Assembly: GCF_943737015.1 (NCBI RefSeq)
Contig: NZ_CALSFP010000001.1
Coordinates: 1,798,001 to 1,862,000, forward strand
Source: Staphylococcus sp. Marseille-Q5304
GTDB taxonomy: Bacteria; Bacillota; Bacilli; Staphylococcales; Staphylococcaceae
Reading direction: 5' to 3'
Length of the DNA stretch: 64,000 nt
This document shows, one piece after another, positions 35,501-47,732 of the stretch (its first letter is position 1; each line of letters starts with the position of its first letter). The notes beneath the pieces are model-generated. The model worked only from the letters and a program-made list of their open reading frames with translations, made no database searches and was not told the DNA's origin. A program made the translations under genes and the position numbers.

Positions 35501-38500
35501 TTAAGATTCAGTAGTTTCTGTTTCTTCAACAACTTCTTGTTGTGATAAAGCTTTTTCATAGTTAACATCGCTATATCTTCTCATACCTGTACCGGCTGGA
35601 ATTAATTTACCGATGATAACATTTTCTTTAAGTCCAAGTAAGTTATCGCGTTTACCTTTAATTGCTGCATCTGTAAGTACTCGAGTTGTTTCTTGGAAGG
35701 AAGCAGCAGATAAGAAGCTTTCAGTTTCAAGTGATGCTTTCGTAATACCAAGTAATACTGGTTTCGCAGTCGCTGGACGCTTACGACCTTTGAATGCTTC
35801 ACGGTTGGCATCAGTAAAGTTATGAATGTCTACAAGTGAACCTGGTAGTAATTTAGTGTCACCAGCTTCGATGATTCTAACTTTACGTAACATTTGTCTA
35901 ACCATAACTTCAACGTGTTTATCGTCGATTTCAACACCTTGCATACGGTAAACTTTTTGAACTTCTTTTAATAGGTAACTTTCTGTAGCATTTAGACCTG
36001 CAACAGATAAATAGTTCTTAGGTTCAATTGAACCTTCTGTTAGAACTTCACCACGGTCAACGCTTTGACCAGTTTCAACTTTCAAGCGTGCTGTACCTGA
36101 AGCAAGATATGATCTTGTTTCATTTGCACCTTTAATGACGATTTCTTGTTGACGGTCTTTACCTAGTTTGATGTCGTCTACAACACCTTCAATTTCAGTA
36201 ATTACTGCTTGACCTTTAGGGTTACGCGCTTCGAAAATCTCTTGGATACGTGGAAGACCTTGTGTGATATCGCTTCCGGCAACCCCACCAGTATGGAATG
36301 TACGCATTGTAAGCTGAGTACCTGGTTCACCGATTGATTGAGCGGCGATAGTACCAACAGCTTCACCAACTTCAACTTTTTCACCTGTTGCTAAGTTCTT
36401 ACCATAGCAACGTTCACATACACCATGACGTGTATTACAAGTGAATGCTGAGCGGATGTACATTTGTTCAAATCCTGCATCAGTAATTTGTTTTGCAATT
36501 TCTGGTGTGATTAACTCATCTGGTCTTACTATGATTTCATCAGTTTCTGGGTGACGCATTGTTTCTTTTGCGTAACGCCCCTCGATACGTTCGTTGAATG
36601 GTTCGATCATTTCTGTACCTTCTTTGATATCAGATACAAGTAAACCACGGTCAGTACCGCAATCTTCTTCACGAACGATAACGTCTTGAGCAACGTCAAC
36701 AAGACGACGTGTAAGGTAACCTGAATCGGCTGTCTTAAGTGCTGTATCGGCAAGACCTTTACGCGCACCGTGAGTTGAGATGAAGTATTCTAATACTGTT
36801 AAACCTTCACGGAATGATGAAGTGATTGGTAATTCAATGATCTTACCTGATGGTGCTGCCATCAGACCACGCATACCTGCTAATTGAGTGAAGTTTGAAG
36901 CGTTACCTCTGGCACCAGAGTCACTCATCATGAAGATTGGGTTTGTCTTACCAAGTGAGCCCATAAGTTCACCTTGGATTTGTTCTTTAGCGTTTGTCCA
37001 AATTTCAACAACTGCGTTATAACGCTCGAATTCAGTGATTAAACCACGGTTGAATTGTTTTTGAACACGTTCTACTAATTTTTCTGATTCATCAAGGATA
37101 TCTTGTTTATCAGGTAAAACAACGATATCTGATACACCAACTGTAATACCAGCTTTAGATGAGAACTTGAATCCTAAGTCTTTCATTCTATCTAACATCA
37201 TAGAAGTATCTGTAATGCTAAATCTATTGAAGACTTCTGCGATAATGTTACCTAAGAATTTTTTGTTGAATGGTTCAATTAATTCTTTATCTTCAAAGTA
37301 ACCTTTAAGTCCTTCTTCACCTAATTCAGTAGCAGAAACAAAGTATTTATCTGGTGTTTTATCTTCTAAGTTCGCTTGTGAAGGTTCATTGATATAAGCA
37401 AATGAATCAGGAATGATTTCATTGAATATCACTTTACCTACTGATGTCGTTAAGATTTTTTTGTTTTGCTCTTCAGTAAATGTCGGATTGTTGAATGAGC
37501 TTGCATGTACACCGATACGTGTGTGTAAGTGCACGTAACCTTTGGCGTATGCTTTTAATACTTCGTTTGTATCGTTGTAAATCGTACCTGTGTTAACAGC
37601 ATCTGTACGTTCTAAAGTTAAGTAATAGTTACCTAATACCATATCTTGTGATGGTGTAACAACTGGTTTACCATCTTTAGGGTTCAAGATATTTTGTGCA
37701 GCAAGCATTAACATACGTGCTTCTGCTTGTGCCTCTTTAGAAAGTGGTACGTGGACGGCCATTTGGTCACCATCAAAGTCGGCGTTGTATGCTGTTGTAA
37801 CAAGTGGATGTAGACGAATCGCACGACCTTCAACTAACGTAGGTTCAAATGCTTGAATACCTAATCTGTGAAGTGTTGGCGCACGGTTTAATAGTACTGG
37901 GTGTTCTTGAATTACATCTTCAAGCACATCCCATACTTCGTCGTCCATACGTTCGATTTTACCTTTAGCATTTTTGATATTTGTAGCAATTTCACGTTGA
38001 ACTAATTCTTTCATAATAAATGGTTTGAATAGTTCTAACGCCATCTCTTTTGGTAAACCACATTGATACATCTTCAAGTTAGGTCCTACTGCGATAACAG
38101 AACGGCCTGAATAGTCAACACGTTTACCAAGTAAGTTTTGACGGAAACGACCTTGCTTACCTTTTAACATATGAGATAACGATTTTAATGGACGGTTACC
38201 TGGTCCAGTAACTGGACGGCCACGACGACCATTATCGATAAGCGCATCAACTGCTTCTTGTAACATACGTTTTTCATTTTGAACGATGATGCCAGGAGCA
38301 CCTAAGTCTAATAAACGTTTTAAACGATTGTTACGGTTAATGACACGACGATATAAATCATTTAAATCACTTGTAGCAAAACGTCCACCATCTAATTGAA
38401 CCATTGGTCTGATTTCTGGTGGAATAATAGGTAGTACATCTAAAATCATCCACGCTGGATTATTACCAGAATGTCTGAATGATTCTACGACTTCTAAACG

Positions 38501-39124
38501 TTTAATTGCACGTGTAAGTCTTTGGCCAGTAGCTGACTCTAACTCATCACGTAATGATTTAAGTTCAGTATCTAAATCGATCTCTGCTAGTAAATCTTTA
38601 ATTCCTTCAGCTCCCATTTTAGCAGTGAACTGACCTGGGAATTTATCATAATATTCTCTGTATTCTGCTTCAGAAAGTAAAGTTTTCTTTTCTAAGCCTG
38701 TTGGACCTGGATTTACCACCACGTAAGAAGCGAAATAAATAACCTCTTCTAACGCTCTTGGTGACATATCTAATAATAGACCCATACGACTTGGGATGCC
38801 TTTGAAATACCAGATATGTGATATTGGGGCAGCTAATTCAATATGTCCCATTCTTTCACGACGTACTTTTGACTTCGTTACTTCAACACCACATCTGTCA
38901 CAAACCATGCCTTTATAGCGCACGCGTTTATACTTACCACAACTACATTCCCAGTCTTTTGTAGGTCCGAAAATTCTTTCACAGAATAGACCATCTTTTT
39001 CTGGTTTTAAAGTACGATAGTTAATTGTTTCTGGCTTTTTAACTTCACCGAATGACCAAGAACGGATTTTTTCAGGTGAAGCGAGTCCTATTTTCATATA
39101 ATGGAAATTATTTACATCAATCAA
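35501..39124 (-). CDS. rpoC: RNA polymerase beta' subunit
   Basis: About 1207 residues. The zinc-binding N-terminus ([20 protein letters not shown]), the catalytic [12 protein letters not shown] triad and the trigger-loop region ([16 protein letters not shown]) are all present. The frame extends to 39142, but those codons contain the RBS AAGGAGG; the conserved start is the TTG at 39122-39124 ([13 protein letters not shown]). Co-transcribed with rpoB; an intercistronic hairpin lies at 39202-39239. Confidence 0.97.
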   Translation of the reverse strand: MIDVNNFHYMKIGLASPEKIRSWSFGEVKKPETINYRTLKPEKDGLFCERIFGPTKDWECSCGKYKRVRYKGMVCDRCGVEVTKSKVRRERMGHIELAAPISHIWYFKGIPSRMGLLLDMSPRALEEVIYFASYVVVNPGPTGLEKKTLLSEAEYREYYDKFPGQFTAKMGAEGIKDLLAEIDLDTELKSLRDELESATGQRLTRAIKRLEVVESFRHSGNNPAWMILDVLPIIPPEIRPMVQLDGGRFATSDLNDLYRRVINRNNRLKRLLDLGAPGIIVQNEKRMLQEAVDALIDNGRRGRPVTGPGNRPLKSLSHMLKGKQGRFRQNLLGKRVDYSGRSVIAVGPNLKMYQCGLPKEMALELFKPFIMKELVQREIATNIKNAKGKIERMDDEVWDVLEDVIQEHPVLLNRAPTLHRLGIQAFEPTLVEGRAIRLHPLVTTAYNADFDGDQMAVHVPLSKEAQAEARMLMLAAQNILNPKDGKPVVTPSQDMVLGNYYLTLERTDAVNTGTIYNDTNEVLKAYAKGYVHLHTRIGVHASSFNNPTFTEEQNKKILTTSVGKVIFNEIIPDSFAYINEPSQANLEDKTPDKYFVSATELGEEGLKGYFEDKELIEPFNKKFLGNIIAEVFNRFSITDTSMMLDRMKDLGFKFSSKAGITVGVSDIVVLPDKQDILDESEKLVERVQKQFNRGLITEFERYNAVVEIWTNAKEQIQGELMGSLGKTNPIFMMSDSGARGNASNFTQLAGMRGLMAAPSGKIIELPITSSFREGLTVLEYFISTHGARKGLADTALKTADSGYLTRRLVDVAQDVIVREEDCGTDRGLLVSDIKEGTEMIEPFNERIEGRYAKETMRHPETDEIIVRPDELITPEIAKQITDAGFEQMYIRSAFTCNTRHGVCERCYGKNLATGEKVEVGEAVGTIAAQSIGEPGTQLTMRTFHTGGVAGSDITQGLPRIQEIFEARNPKGQAVITEIEGVVDDIKLGKDRQQEIVIKGANETRSYLASGTARLKVETGQSVDRGEVLTEGSIEPKNYLSVAGLNATESYLLKEVQKVYRMQGVEIDDKHVEVMVRQMLRKVRIIEAGDTKLLPGSLVDIHNFTDANREAFKGRKRPATAKPVLLGITKASLETESFLSAASFQETTRVLTDAAIKGKRDNLLGLKENVIIGKLIPAGTGMRRYSDVNYEKALSQQEVVEETETTES

Positions 39125-39201
39125 GGAGCCTACCTCCTTCAATTTAGATTAGCTGTGCAAATTGATTGATTACTTTATATCAATAAATGGAACAACCGAT
39201 A

Positions 39202-39239
39202 TTGAGGTCGGCTAGCATATTTGCTACGCCTGCCCTCAA
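39202..39239 (-). promoter_or_regulatory. Intercistronic RNA hairpin between rpoB and rpoC
   Basis: On the minus strand TTGAGG-GGC-TAGCA pairs through an AATA loop with TGCTA-GCC-CCTCAA (two small internal loops and one bulge). No T-run follows, so it is not a terminator and may be a processing or stability element. Confidence 0.5.
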
Positions 39240-39268
39240 TTCGAATTATTCCTTCAACTTAAATGCGA

Positions 39269-42200
39269 TTAGTCAGTGATTTCTTTCTGAGATTCTGGAG
39301 CGTCTTTTTGTTGTAAATCTACTTTGCGTTCAACAACATCTTCATCTTCGTTATCATGCATGTCAATTTCATTGTCATGTTCATCCATAATCTTAACGTC
39401 TAATCCTAAACTTTGTAACTCTTTCATCAATACGCGGAATGATTCTGGAACACTTGGTTTAGTGATATTTTCACCTTTAACAATAGATTCGTATGTTTTA
39501 ACACGACCTACTGTATCATCTGATTTGTAAGTTAAGATTTCTTGAAGTGTGTATGCAGCACCATAAGCTTCTAGTGCCCATACCTCCATCTCACCGAAAC
39601 GTTGTCCACCGAATTGTGCTTTACCACCAAGTGGTTGTTGTGTAACAAGTGAGTATGGACCAGTTGAACGTGCGTGTAGTTTATCATCTACCATGTGTGC
39701 AAGTTTCAACATGTACATAACACCAACAGAAATTCTGTTGTCGAATGGTTCGCCTGTACGACCATCATATAATACAGTCTTACCGTCACGAGCCATGCCT
39801 GCTTCTTCAATTGTAGACCAAACATCATCATCACTCGCACCATCAAATACTGGTGATGCAACGTGAATACCCAAGTTCTTAGCAGCCATACCTAAATGTA
39901 GCTCTAATACCTGACCGATATTCATACGTGATGGAACCCCTAGTGGGTTTAACATGATATCAATTGGTGTACCATCTGGTAAGTAAGGCATGTCTTCTTC
40001 CGGTACTATCTTAGAAATAACACCTTTGTTACCGTGACGTCCACACATTTTATCTCCGACATGAATCTTACGTTTTTGAACGATATAAACACGTACTAAT
40101 TGGTTTACACCAGGTGATAACGTGTCATCGCCTTCTTCACGGTTGAAGACTTTAACGTCTAGTACAATACCGCCTGCACCATGAGGTACGCGTAATGAAG
40201 TATCGCGAACTTCACGTGCTTTTTCACCGAAGATTGCATGTAGTAATCTTTCTTCTGCAGTTAATTCTGTAACACCTTTAGGCGTTACTTTACCAACTAA
40301 AATATCTCCATCTTTAACTTCAGCGCCGACATATACAATACCGCGCTCGTCTAAGTTTTTCAGTGCACTATCTGCAACATTTGGAATGTCACGTGTGATT
40401 TCTTCAGGTCCTAATTTAGTATCACGTGCTTCTGATTCATATTCTTCAATATGAATTGAAGTGTAAACGTCATCTTTAACAAGACGTTCACTCATGATTA
40501 CAGCATCCTCGTAGTTGTAACCTTCCCATGTCATGAAACCAACAACTACGTTACGACCTAATGCCATTTCACCTAATTCCATTGAAGGACCGTCAGCTAA
40601 GATTTCATTTTTAGTAACAACATCGTCTTTGCTAACGATTGGACGTTGGTTATAACAAGTACCAGTGTTAGAACGTTTGAATTTAGCTAATGGATAACGG
40701 TCTAATTCACCTTCGTATTCTTGACCATCTTCTTCGATAATTTGACGTACTAGGATTTCATCAGATTCAACGTGCTCAACGCGACCTTTGTGTCTAGCAA
40801 CAATTGCTGCACCTGAGTCACGAGCGGCAACGTGTTCCATACCTGTACCTACGAATGGTGATTCTGGGTTCATCAATGGTACCGCTTGACGTTGCATGTT
40901 CGCACCCATTAATGCACGGTTTGAGTCATCGTTTTCTAAGAATGGGATACATGCTGTCGCAGCTGATACTACCTGTTTAGGTGATACATCCATGTAGTCC
41001 ATTTTTTCTTTAGCCATCACTGTGTTGTTACCACGGAAACGACAAACGACTTCATCGTCCATGAAACGACCATTTTCATCTAATACTGAATTGGCTTGGG
41101 CAACAACGTAGCTGTCCTCTTCATCAGCTGTAAGGTAATCAATTTGATCAGTGATTGAGTTTGTTTCAATATCAACTTTACGATATGGCGTTTCAATGAA
41201 ACCAAATTCATTCACGCGTGCATAACTTGATAATGAGTTAATCAAACCAATGTTTGGACCCTCTGGTGTTTCGATTGGACACATACGACCATAGTGAGAG
41301 TAGTGTACGTCACGCACTTCCATTTGTGCACGTTCACGTGTTAAACCACCAGGTCCTAACGCTGATAGACGACGTTTATGTGTTAACTCAGCTAATGGAT
41401 TGGCTTGGTCCATGAATTGTGATAATTGCGAACTACCAAAGAACTCTTTAATAGATGCAATAACTGGACGAATATTAATAAGTTGTTGTGGTGTGATTGA
41501 ATCTGTATCTTGGATTGACATTCTTTCACGAACAACACGTTCCATTCTTGATAAACCAATTCTGAATTGGTTTTGTAGTAATTCACCTACTGAACGTAAA
41601 CGACGGTTACCTAAATGGTCAATGTCGTCTGTGAATCCAATGCCACTTAGTAAATTAAAGAAGTATGACATTGATGAAATAATATCTGCTGGGGTAATAC
41701 ATTTCACTTCTGAGTCTGGGAATGCATTACCGATGACTGTAGTTGTACGGCCTTCTTCATCATTTGGTACATAAACTTTAATTGATTGTATTTCAACAGG
41801 CTCATCAATGATACTGCCTTCTAATTCGAATACTTCACTGTTTGCATTTGATTCTAGTACGTCTATAATTTCGTCAATCTTTCTACGATCTAAAACAGTA
41901 CCTTCTTCAGCTACAATTTCACCAGTTTCAGAATTAACAATTGGTTCTGCTAATTTTTGATTGAATAAACGGTGTTTTAAGTGAAGTTTTTTATTTGTTT
42001 TATAGCGACCTACACTTGCTAAGTCATAACGTTTTGGATCGAAGAAACGTGAATATAACAAGCTTTTAGCGTTTTCTAATGTAGGTGGTTCGCCAGGGCG
42101 TAAGCGTTCATAAATTTCTAATAACGCTTGATCAGTATTTTCAGTACCATCTTTTTCTAACGTATTACGTAGATATTCACTTTCACCAAGTAAATCTACA

Positions 42201-42820
42201 ATTTCTTGATCTGAAGAGAAACCTAATGCTCTAAGTAACACTGTTAATGGTAACTTTCTTGTTCTGTCAATTCGTACGTAAACAACGTCTTTGGCGTCTG
42301 TTTCATATTCTAACCAAGCACCACGGTTAGGAATAATCGTTGCATCGAAGTTTGTACGACCATTTTTATCTAATTTCTCATTGAAATAAACGGATGGTGA
42401 ACGAACTAATTGTGATACGATAACACGTTCAGCACCATTGATTACGAAAGTACCAGTGTCAGTCATTAATGGGAAATCACCCATAAATACTTCTTGTTCT
42501 TTGACTTCACCAGTTTCTTTGATAATCAAACGCACTTTCACACGTAAAGGTGCAGCATACGTTGTATCACGGTTTTTAGATTCTTCTAAATCATACTTTG
42601 GTTCTCCAAGACGATAATCGACAAACTCTAATGAAAGGTTGCCAGTAAAGTCTTCAATCGGTGAAATGTCTCTAAACATTTCTAATAAACCTTCTTCTAA
42701 GAACCACTCATAAGATTTAGTTTGGATTTCTATTAAATTTGGTAATTCTAATACCTCTGAAATTCTCGCATAGTTTCTACGTTTACGATGTCTTCCATAT
42801 TGGACAAATTGACCTGCCAA
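39269..42820 (-). CDS. rpoB: RNA polymerase beta subunit
   Basis: 1183 residues, staphylococcal in sequence throughout. The rifampicin-resistance region reads [20 protein letters not shown] then [14 protein letters not shown], which is wild type. It starts at TTG behind GAGGGGTGA. The acidic C-terminus ([20 protein letters not shown]) is the variable tail seen in staphylococci. Confidence 0.98.
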   Translation of the reverse strand: MAGQFVQYGRHRKRRNYARISEVLELPNLIEIQTKSYEWFLEEGLLEMFRDISPIEDFTGNLSLEFVDYRLGEPKYDLEESKNRDTTYAAPLRVKVRLIIKETGEVKEQEVFMGDFPLMTDTGTFVINGAERVIVSQLVRSPSVYFNEKLDKNGRTNFDATIIPNRGAWLEYETDAKDVVYVRIDRTRKLPLTVLLRALGFSSDQEIVDLLGESEYLRNTLEKDGTENTDQALLEIYERLRPGEPPTLENAKSLLYSRFFDPKRYDLASVGRYKTNKKLHLKHRLFNQKLAEPIVNSETGEIVAEEGTVLDRRKIDEIIDVLESNANSEVFELEGSIIDEPVEIQSIKVYVPNDEEGRTTTVIGNAFPDSEVKCITPADIISSMSYFFNLLSGIGFTDDIDHLGNRRLRSVGELLQNQFRIGLSRMERVVRERMSIQDTDSITPQQLINIRPVIASIKEFFGSSQLSQFMDQANPLAELTHKRRLSALGPGGLTRERAQMEVRDVHYSHYGRMCPIETPEGPNIGLINSLSSYARVNEFGFIETPYRKVDIETNSITDQIDYLTADEEDSYVVAQANSVLDENGRFMDDEVVCRFRGNNTVMAKEKMDYMDVSPKQVVSAATACIPFLENDDSNRALMGANMQRQAVPLMNPESPFVGTGMEHVAARDSGAAIVARHKGRVEHVESDEILVRQIIEEDGQEYEGELDRYPLAKFKRSNTGTCYNQRPIVSKDDVVTKNEILADGPSMELGEMALGRNVVVGFMTWEGYNYEDAVIMSERLVKDDVYTSIHIEEYESEARDTKLGPEEITRDIPNVADSALKNLDERGIVYVGAEVKDGDILVGKVTPKGVTELTAEERLLHAIFGEKAREVRDTSLRVPHGAGGIVLDVKVFNREEGDDTLSPGVNQLVRVYIVQKRKIHVGDKMCGRHGNKGVISKIVPEEDMPYLPDGTPIDIMLNPLGVPSRMNIGQVLELHLGMAAKNLGIHVASPVFDGASDDDVWSTIEEAGMARDGKTVLYDGRTGEPFDNRISVGVMYMLKLAHMVDDKLHARSTGPYSLVTQQPLGGKAQFGGQRFGEMEVWALEAYGAAYTLQEILTYKSDDTVGRVKTYESIVKGENITKPSVPESFRVLMKELQSLGLDVKIMDEHDNEIDMHDNEDEDVVERKVDLQQKDAPESQKEITD

Positions 42821-43021
42821 ACAGATTCACCCCTCAAAAATTGCGTGTTTACTTTCATCAAAGCAGCAAATATAATAAGACAAAAAGAAAACGGTAGCAC
42901 ACCTGATGACACCATTTCCTATTTCTTATCTTATATACATTATTATCTTAGAAGTAAAAGTACACACTTATTGAACATAAATTTTTACATTCTATAACTA
43001 TATCAGAACATAGTGATTTAA

Positions 43022-43630
43022 TCAACCTTTTACACTTCTTAAAATGTAATAGCCTTTACTTTTTTCTAATACTTCGACATTGCTAAATGTTTCTTCCATT
43101 TTTTTCTTCGCTGATGGCATACCTTGTTTCTTTTGTATAACAACGTAGAGCATACCTTCATGCTTTAATTTATCAAATGCATCTTCTAGTATGCTATGTA
43201 CGACTGATTTACCCGCTCTAATAGGCGGATTCGTCACTATGCAATCATAGTATGCATTTGAAACTTGTGATAATCCATCACTTTCTTTAATGGTAACATT
43301 TTCGAGTTTGTTCTTTTGCTTATTCGTTTCTGCTAATGATAATGCACGGTAATTTACGTCAACCATGTTTACGTCGTGTTGTGGTGCTACTTTAGCAATC
43401 ATTAATCCAATTGGACCATATCCACAACCAACATCGATAATATTTTTCGCGGTATCCGACTTATGTTGTTGAAGAAATACGTTAACGAGTAAGTCTGATC
43501 CGTAATCGATTTTACCTTTAGAAAACACACCGGCATCTGTCTTTAATGCGATATCATGGTTTTCATATGAATATGTAAAAAGTTCAACATCACTTTTTAC
43601 ATCTGGATCTTTATCATAATAGTGACTCAT
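43022..43630 (-). CDS. Class I SAM methyltransferase, RsmC-like (YbxB)
   Basis: 202 residues from ATG 43628-43630 behind AGAGGTG; the upstream seven codons are rejected. SAM motif I is NIIDVGCGYGPIGLMIAKVA, and the N6/N2-methylation motif NPPIRAG follows. Homologues in this position are small-subunit rRNA guanine-N2 methyltransferase-like; exact target unproven. Conserved between rplL and rpoB. Confidence 0.9.
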   Translation of the reverse strand: MSHYYDKDPDVKSDVELFTYSYENHDIALKTDAGVFSKGKIDYGSDLLVNVFLQQHKSDTAKNIIDVGCGYGPIGLMIAKVAPQHDVNMVDVNYRALSLAETNKQKNKLENVTIKESDGLSQVSNAYYDCIVTNPPIRAGKSVVHSILEDAFDKLKHEGMLYVVIQKKQGMPSAKKKMEETFSNVEVLEKSKGYYILRSVKG

Positions 43631-43729
43631 GACTACACCTCTTTTATTCAACTTAGGTTAATACTATACCCATTTTATAGGATTGGAGTCCATGAATCAT
43701 ACTGAATATAGTTATAGTTTAAACAATAT

Positions 43730-43759
43730 AAAACCCCGTTACATACATAACGGGGTTTT
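43730..43759 (-). terminator. Rho-independent terminator after rplL
   Basis: Stem AAAACCCCGTTA (43730-43741) and complement (43748-43759), with TATATTG beyond on the minus strand. It separates rplJL from the rsmC-rpoBC part; partial readthrough would set the ribosome/polymerase ratio. Confidence 0.8.
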
Positions 43760-43816
43760 CATTTCTCAAAGATTTCTGATTGTTATATTAAATTAGATGA
43801 CTTAGACGTCATAGAA

Positions 43817-44182
43817 TTATTTTAATTCTACTGAAGCGCCTACTTCTTCTAATTGTTCTTTAAGTTTTTCAGCTTCGTCTTTAGCAAGAGCTTCTTTGAT
43901 TACTTTAGGAGCTCCGTCTACTAATTCTTTAGCGTCTTTAAGACCTAAACCAGTTGCTTCTTTAACAGCTTTAACAACTTTGATCTTAGAAGAACCAGCT
44001 GAAGTTAATTCTACGTCGAATTCAGTTTTTTCTGCAGCGTCGTCTCCGCCTGCTGCACCTGCTGCTGCTACTGGAGCTGCTGCAGTTACACCAAATTCTT
44101 CTTCAATTGCTTTTACTAAATCGTTTAATTCTAATACTGACATTTCTTTAATTGCTTCAATAATTTGTTCTTGATTAGCCAT
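43817..44182 (-). CDS. rplL: 50S ribosomal protein L7/L12
   Basis: 121 residues. N-terminal dimerisation helices, an Ala/Gly-rich hinge (about 33-50, [20 protein letters not shown]) and the factor-binding C-terminal domain ([20 protein letters not shown]). The stalk protein that recruits EF-Tu and EF-G. 44 bp after rplJ. Confidence 0.98.
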   Translation of the reverse strand: MANQEQIIEAIKEMSVLELNDLVKAIEEEFGVTAAAPVAAAGAAGGDDAAEKTEFDVELTSAGSSKIKVVKAVKEATGLGLKDAKELVDGAPKVIKEALAKDEAEKLKEQLEEVGASVELK

Positions 44183-44226
44183 TTTTATTCCTCCATAATT
44201 AATATTTTTTAGTTAGTTAAGCGTGA

Positions 44227-44736
44227 TTACTCAGCGCTTTCTTCGTTATTTTCTTTGTCTTCTCCAACAGCTTTAACGGCATATGCGAAGTTACGTACTG
44301 GAGCTTGTAATACAGATAATAGCATTGATACAAGTCCTTCGTGTGATGGTAATGTACCAACAGTGTTAACTTCTTCTGCTGAGATTACTGAACCATCCAT
44401 GATACCAACTTTGATTTCTAATGCTTCGTGTTCTTTAGCGAATCCTGCAAGTACTTTTGCTGGAGCAACAACGTCATCAGTTGAAGTTGCTACTGCTGTA
44501 GGACCTACTAAGAATTCATCTAAGCCTTCGATTTCAGCTTTTTCTGCTGCACGACGTACCATAGTGTTTTTGTACACTTTGTATTCAACGCCAGCTTCAC
44601 GTAATTGTGAACGTAATTCAGTTACTTCAGCAACGCTAAGACCACGGTAGTTAACAATTACTGTAGATACTGAATTTTTAAGTTGATCAGCGATTGTATC
44701 AACTTGTTGTTTCTTTGCTTCGATGATTGCAGACAT
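44227..44736 (-). CDS. rplJ: 50S ribosomal protein L10
   Basis: 169 residues starting [20 protein letters not shown], with [14 protein letters not shown] and a C-terminal L7/L12-binding helix. Base of the ribosomal stalk. Preceded by an L10 leader with an attenuator hairpin, the expected autoregulatory site. Confidence 0.98.
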   Translation of the reverse strand: MSAIIEAKKQQVDTIADQLKNSVSTVIVNYRGLSVAEVTELRSQLREAGVEYKVYKNTMVRRAAEKAEIEGLDEFLVGPTAVATSTDDVVAPAKVLAGFAKEHEALEIKVGIMDGSVISAEEVNTVGTLPSHEGLVSMLLSVLQAPVRNFAYAVKAVGEDKENNEESAE

Positions 44737-44761
44737 TTAGACACCTCCATAATTTAAGTTT

Positions 44762-44942
44762 TGGTGCTTTTTATATTGAATGCCACGGTGTGGGTTCATC
44801 CAAATAAAAAAGCACTTTCTACCCACGGCAAAAAGTGCTTGAAAGTTTATAATTAATCACGTTCAAGTCAAATTTAGCCTCGGTAGGACATGGTTTAAGT
44901 TATTTCTAACTCCTACTGTCTTAGGTAAAATTATTACATACA
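44762..44942 (-). ncRNA. L10 (rplJ) leader with attenuator
   Basis: The 294-bp gap between rplA and rplJ contains the L10-leader-type sequence ending in a terminator hairpin: AAGCACTTT pairs with AAAGTGCTT (44810-44840), followed by TTTTTTATTTG on the minus strand. In Firmicutes this leader binds L10(L12)4 to repress rplJL. The boundaries given are approximate. Confidence 0.75.
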
Positions 44943-45030
44943 CCAATATATATGGTTATATACTATATGTCAATATAAATTTTCAAGACTAAATTATATT
45001 TAGCCTTGAAAATACAGTTTCATTTCTATC

Positions 45031-45720
45031 TTAGAAAGATGAAACGTCAACTTTTACACCAGGACCCATAGTAGTCGTGATGTTTACTGATCTGAAGTAA
45101 ATACCTTTTGATGATGAAGGTTTAGCTTTTTCTAATACATCTTGTAAAGCTCTGAAGTTTTCAATAAGTTTATCAGTATCGAATGATGTTTTACCGATTG
45201 ATGCGTGAACGATACCTGATTTTTCAGCGCGGTATTCTACTTTACCTGCTTTGATTTCTTCAACAGCTTTTTTAACGTCCATTGTAACTGTTCCAGTTTT
45301 AGGGTTTGGCATTAAACCTTTAGGTCCTAATACACGACCAAGTTTACCAACTTCGCCCATCATGTCTGGTGTTGCTACAACTACGTCAAAGTCAAACCAA
45401 CCTTGTTTGATTTTTTCAACGTATTCGCCTTCGCCAACAAAGTCTGCACCTGCTTCTTCAGCTTCAGTAGCTTTGTCACCTTTTGCGAATACTAATACAC
45501 TTTGTGATTTACCTGTACCGTTTGGAAGCACCATTGCTCCACGGATTTGTTGATCATTTTTACGAGTATCAATGCCTAAACGGAAGGCTACTTCAACAGA
45601 AGCGTCAAAGTTTGCGATACTTGTTTCTTTAGCTAGCTCAACTGCTTCTTCAACACTGTAGTATTTTTGGCGGTCGATTTTGCTAGCTGCTTCTTGATAT
45701 CTTTTGCTTTTTTTAGCCAT
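45031..45720 (-). CDS. rplA: 50S ribosomal protein L1
   Basis: 229 residues, starting [20 protein letters not shown], with the conserved [18 protein letters not shown] segment. Binds 23S rRNA at the exit-site stalk and can repress its own operon. 230 bp after rplK. Confidence 0.98.
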   Translation of the reverse strand: MAKKSKRYQEAASKIDRQKYYSVEEAVELAKETSIANFDASVEVAFRLGIDTRKNDQQIRGAMVLPNGTGKSQSVLVFAKGDKATEAEEAGADFVGEGEYVEKIKQGWFDFDVVVATPDMMGEVGKLGRVLGPKGLMPNPKTGTVTMDVKKAVEEIKAGKVEYRAEKSGIVHASIGKTSFDTDKLIENFRALQDVLEKAKPSSSKGIYFRSVNITTTMGPGVKVDVSSF

Positions 45721-45950
45721 TTCATGTTCCTCCTTTAGTGGTTTTAGCGGAATTTCCTCCCACGTTTACTTGCTATCACAAGTTAAGAGCAGATGACAGA
45801 GAGGTATGGATTGATTTCATATCAGGAATTTTCCTTTAATCAATGACATAAAGCCTCATATTATACGACAATTTTGAATGCTGTCATCATGTTTGTCATT
45901 TCTGCCATCTGCTTCGATCTTATTATCTATAGTTTCATTTGCGATTCGTA

Positions 45951-46373
45951 TTATTCTACTGTAATACCCATGCTGCGTGCTGTACCTTCAACGATACGCA
46001 TAGCTGCTTCTTCGTCAGCAGCGTTTAAGTCTTTCATCTTTTGGTTAGCAATTTCGCGTACTTGATCTTTACTTACTGTAGCAACTTTAGTCTTGTTAGG
46101 TTCACCTGAACCTTTTTCAATGCCTGCTGCTTTTTTAAGTAATACTGGCGCAGGTGGTGTCTTAGTAACAAATGTAAATGAACGATCTTCATAAACACTG
46201 ATTTCTACTGGAATGATTAAACCTGCATCCTCTTGTGTACGTGCGTTGAATTCCTTACAGAATCCCATGATATTCACACCTGCTTGACCTAATGCTGGAC
46301 CAACTGGTGGTGCTGGGTTCGCTTTACCTGCAGGAATTTGTAATTTAACTACTTTTTCTACTTTTTTAGCCAC
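45951..46373 (-). CDS. rplK: 50S ribosomal protein L11
   Basis: 140 residues from GTG 46371-46373, which follows AAGGAGG by 8 nt; the longer frame is rejected. The sequence [20 protein letters not shown] then [17 protein letters not shown] is standard. The upstream leader contains GTGGTC and GACCAC segments that can pair over about 90 nt. Confidence 0.97.
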   Translation of the reverse strand: MAKKVEKVVKLQIPAGKANPAPPVGPALGQAGVNIMGFCKEFNARTQEDAGLIIPVEISVYEDRSFTFVTKTPPAPVLLKKAAGIEKGSGEPNKTKVATVSKDQVREIANQKMKDLNAADEEAAMRIVEGTARSMGITVE

Positions 46374-46591
46374 GATGTGCACCTCCTTGATATCGTGATG
46401 TGGTCATAGGACTGAGTTTTGCCCTCCCACTCTTCTACATTTCGTGACGAAATGGAACGCTCTTAAAGCGCGACCACAGTATTATAACATCAAACAAAAT
46501 TAAAAATCAATAGCCTTTTTGGGAAAACTGAAATGAAGTTCGTGTTTCCATAAAGGTCAATTGCTTTCAATATGCATGATTTTCCTAATGA

Positions 46592-47140
46592 TTATAGTTT
46601 TTCAATTTGATCGAATTCTACTTCGACTGGTGTTTCTCTTCCGAACATGTCTACAAGAACTGTGAGTTTAAATTTATCCACATCGATTTCTTGTACTTCT
46701 CCAACTTGGTTTGCAAATGGACCTGATTTGATAACAACTTGTTCACCAATATCAATATGTACGTCCACTGTTTTTTCTTTCATGCCCATTTGTTTTAGTA
46801 TAAAACGCGCTTCTTCTGGAAGTAATGGGTTCGGTTTAGATCCTGCACCTGCTGAGCCAACAAACCCTGTAACACCTGGTGTATTTCTTACAATATACCA
46901 TGATTGATCAGTCATGATTAGCTCTACTAATACATAACCTGGGAACGTCTTTTTAGTTAAAGTCTTGGCTTTACCTTCTTTAACTTGCGTTTCCTCTTCT
47001 TCAGGTATTACAACTCTGAAAATTTGTTCTGTCATATTCATCGTCTCAACACGTTTTTCTAAATTTTTCTTTACTTTATTTTCATAACCAGAATAAGTAT
47101 GCACAGCATACCAACGTTTTTCGCCAACTTCCTCAGACAT
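46592..47140 (-). CDS. nusG: Transcription antitermination factor NusG
   Basis: 182 residues. The NGN domain (RWYAVHTYSGYENKVKKNLE, then TFPGYVLVE) and C-terminal KOW motif (VVIKSGPFANQVGEVQEIDV) are present. Acts on RNA polymerase pausing. 14 bp after secE. Confidence 0.97.
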   Translation of the reverse strand: MSEEVGEKRWYAVHTYSGYENKVKKNLEKRVETMNMTEQIFRVVIPEEEETQVKEGKAKTLTKKTFPGYVLVELIMTDQSWYIVRNTPGVTGFVGSAGAGSKPNPLLPEEARFILKQMGMKEKTVDVHIDIGEQVVIKSGPFANQVGEVQEIDVDKFKLTVLVDMFGRETPVEVEFDQIEKL

Positions 47141-47154
47141 GTCGTCACTCCTAA

Positions 47155-47334
47155 CTATTTAATTAATTCTATGATACTTGTAATTCCAAAGTCTAAGACA
47201 TAGAAGAAAACTAAGAAAAAGATTACCGTAGCCACAACAATAACTGTGTATTTAAATAATTCCTCTTTCGTCGGCCAACTCGTTTTTTCCATTTCTGACT
47301 TAACGCCTTTAAAGAAATTCTCTTTTTTAGCCAT
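47155..47334 (-). CDS. secE: Preprotein translocase subunit SecE
   Basis: 59 residues. Start ATG 47332-47334 after GGAGG; two upstream codons are rejected. One C-terminal membrane helix ([20 protein letters not shown]) follows the amphipathic segment [17 protein letters not shown]. Standard short Firmicute SecE. Confidence 0.95.
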   Translation of the reverse strand: MAKKENFFKGVKSEMEKTSWPTKEELFKYTVIVVATVIFFLVFFYVLDFGITSIIELIK

Positions 47335-47459
47335 TAACAAGACCTCCGTATAATTTCATTAATTCTCTATCTGCGAATGCGTACATTAAATCAAGAAAAT
47401 ACAATCAACATTGTGATAGCGTTCGTTGTGCTCATCAGTTTTAAACTATAAATACAGAC

Positions 47460-47603
47460 TTACTTCGATTCTTTATGTAGCGTATGCTCATTACATCTCG
47501 AACAATATTTTTTCAATTGAAGTCTTGATGATTGATTGTTATGCTTCGGAACATTGTAATTTCGATTGCCACATTTATCACAGCTTAGTGGTACTTTCTT
47601 CAT
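47460..47603 (-). CDS. rpmG: 50S ribosomal protein L33
   Basis: 47 residues, starting MKKVPLSCDKCGNRNYNV. It carries two CxxC pairs (C8/C11 and C34/C37), so it is the zinc-binding (C+) form. It lies in the conserved sigH-rpmG-secE-nusG order, 126 bp before secE. Confidence 0.95.
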   Translation of the reverse strand: MKKVPLSCDKCGNRNYNVPKHNNQSSRLQLKKYCSRCNEHTLHKESK

Positions 47604-47732
47604 TTAGTCTCACCTTACTCATTATAATACCAATCTACTATACAGAACATTGAAGTTAATTGTCAATTATCATTAATAGTGTGATATGGTCTATTTTTTC
47701 ATTTTATAGTAATGTCTTCAATCATTTAAAAA

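Noticed and set aside
41400..41560. Rifampicin-resistance substitution in rpoB
   Set aside because: The resistance-determining region reads as wild type at the positions I could compare.
44255..44650. Plus-strand ORF of 131 aa over rplJ
   Set aside because: Shadow of the biased codon use of a ribosomal protein gene.
45251..45553. Plus-strand ORF over rplA
   Set aside because: Shadow frame opposite a conserved ribosomal gene.
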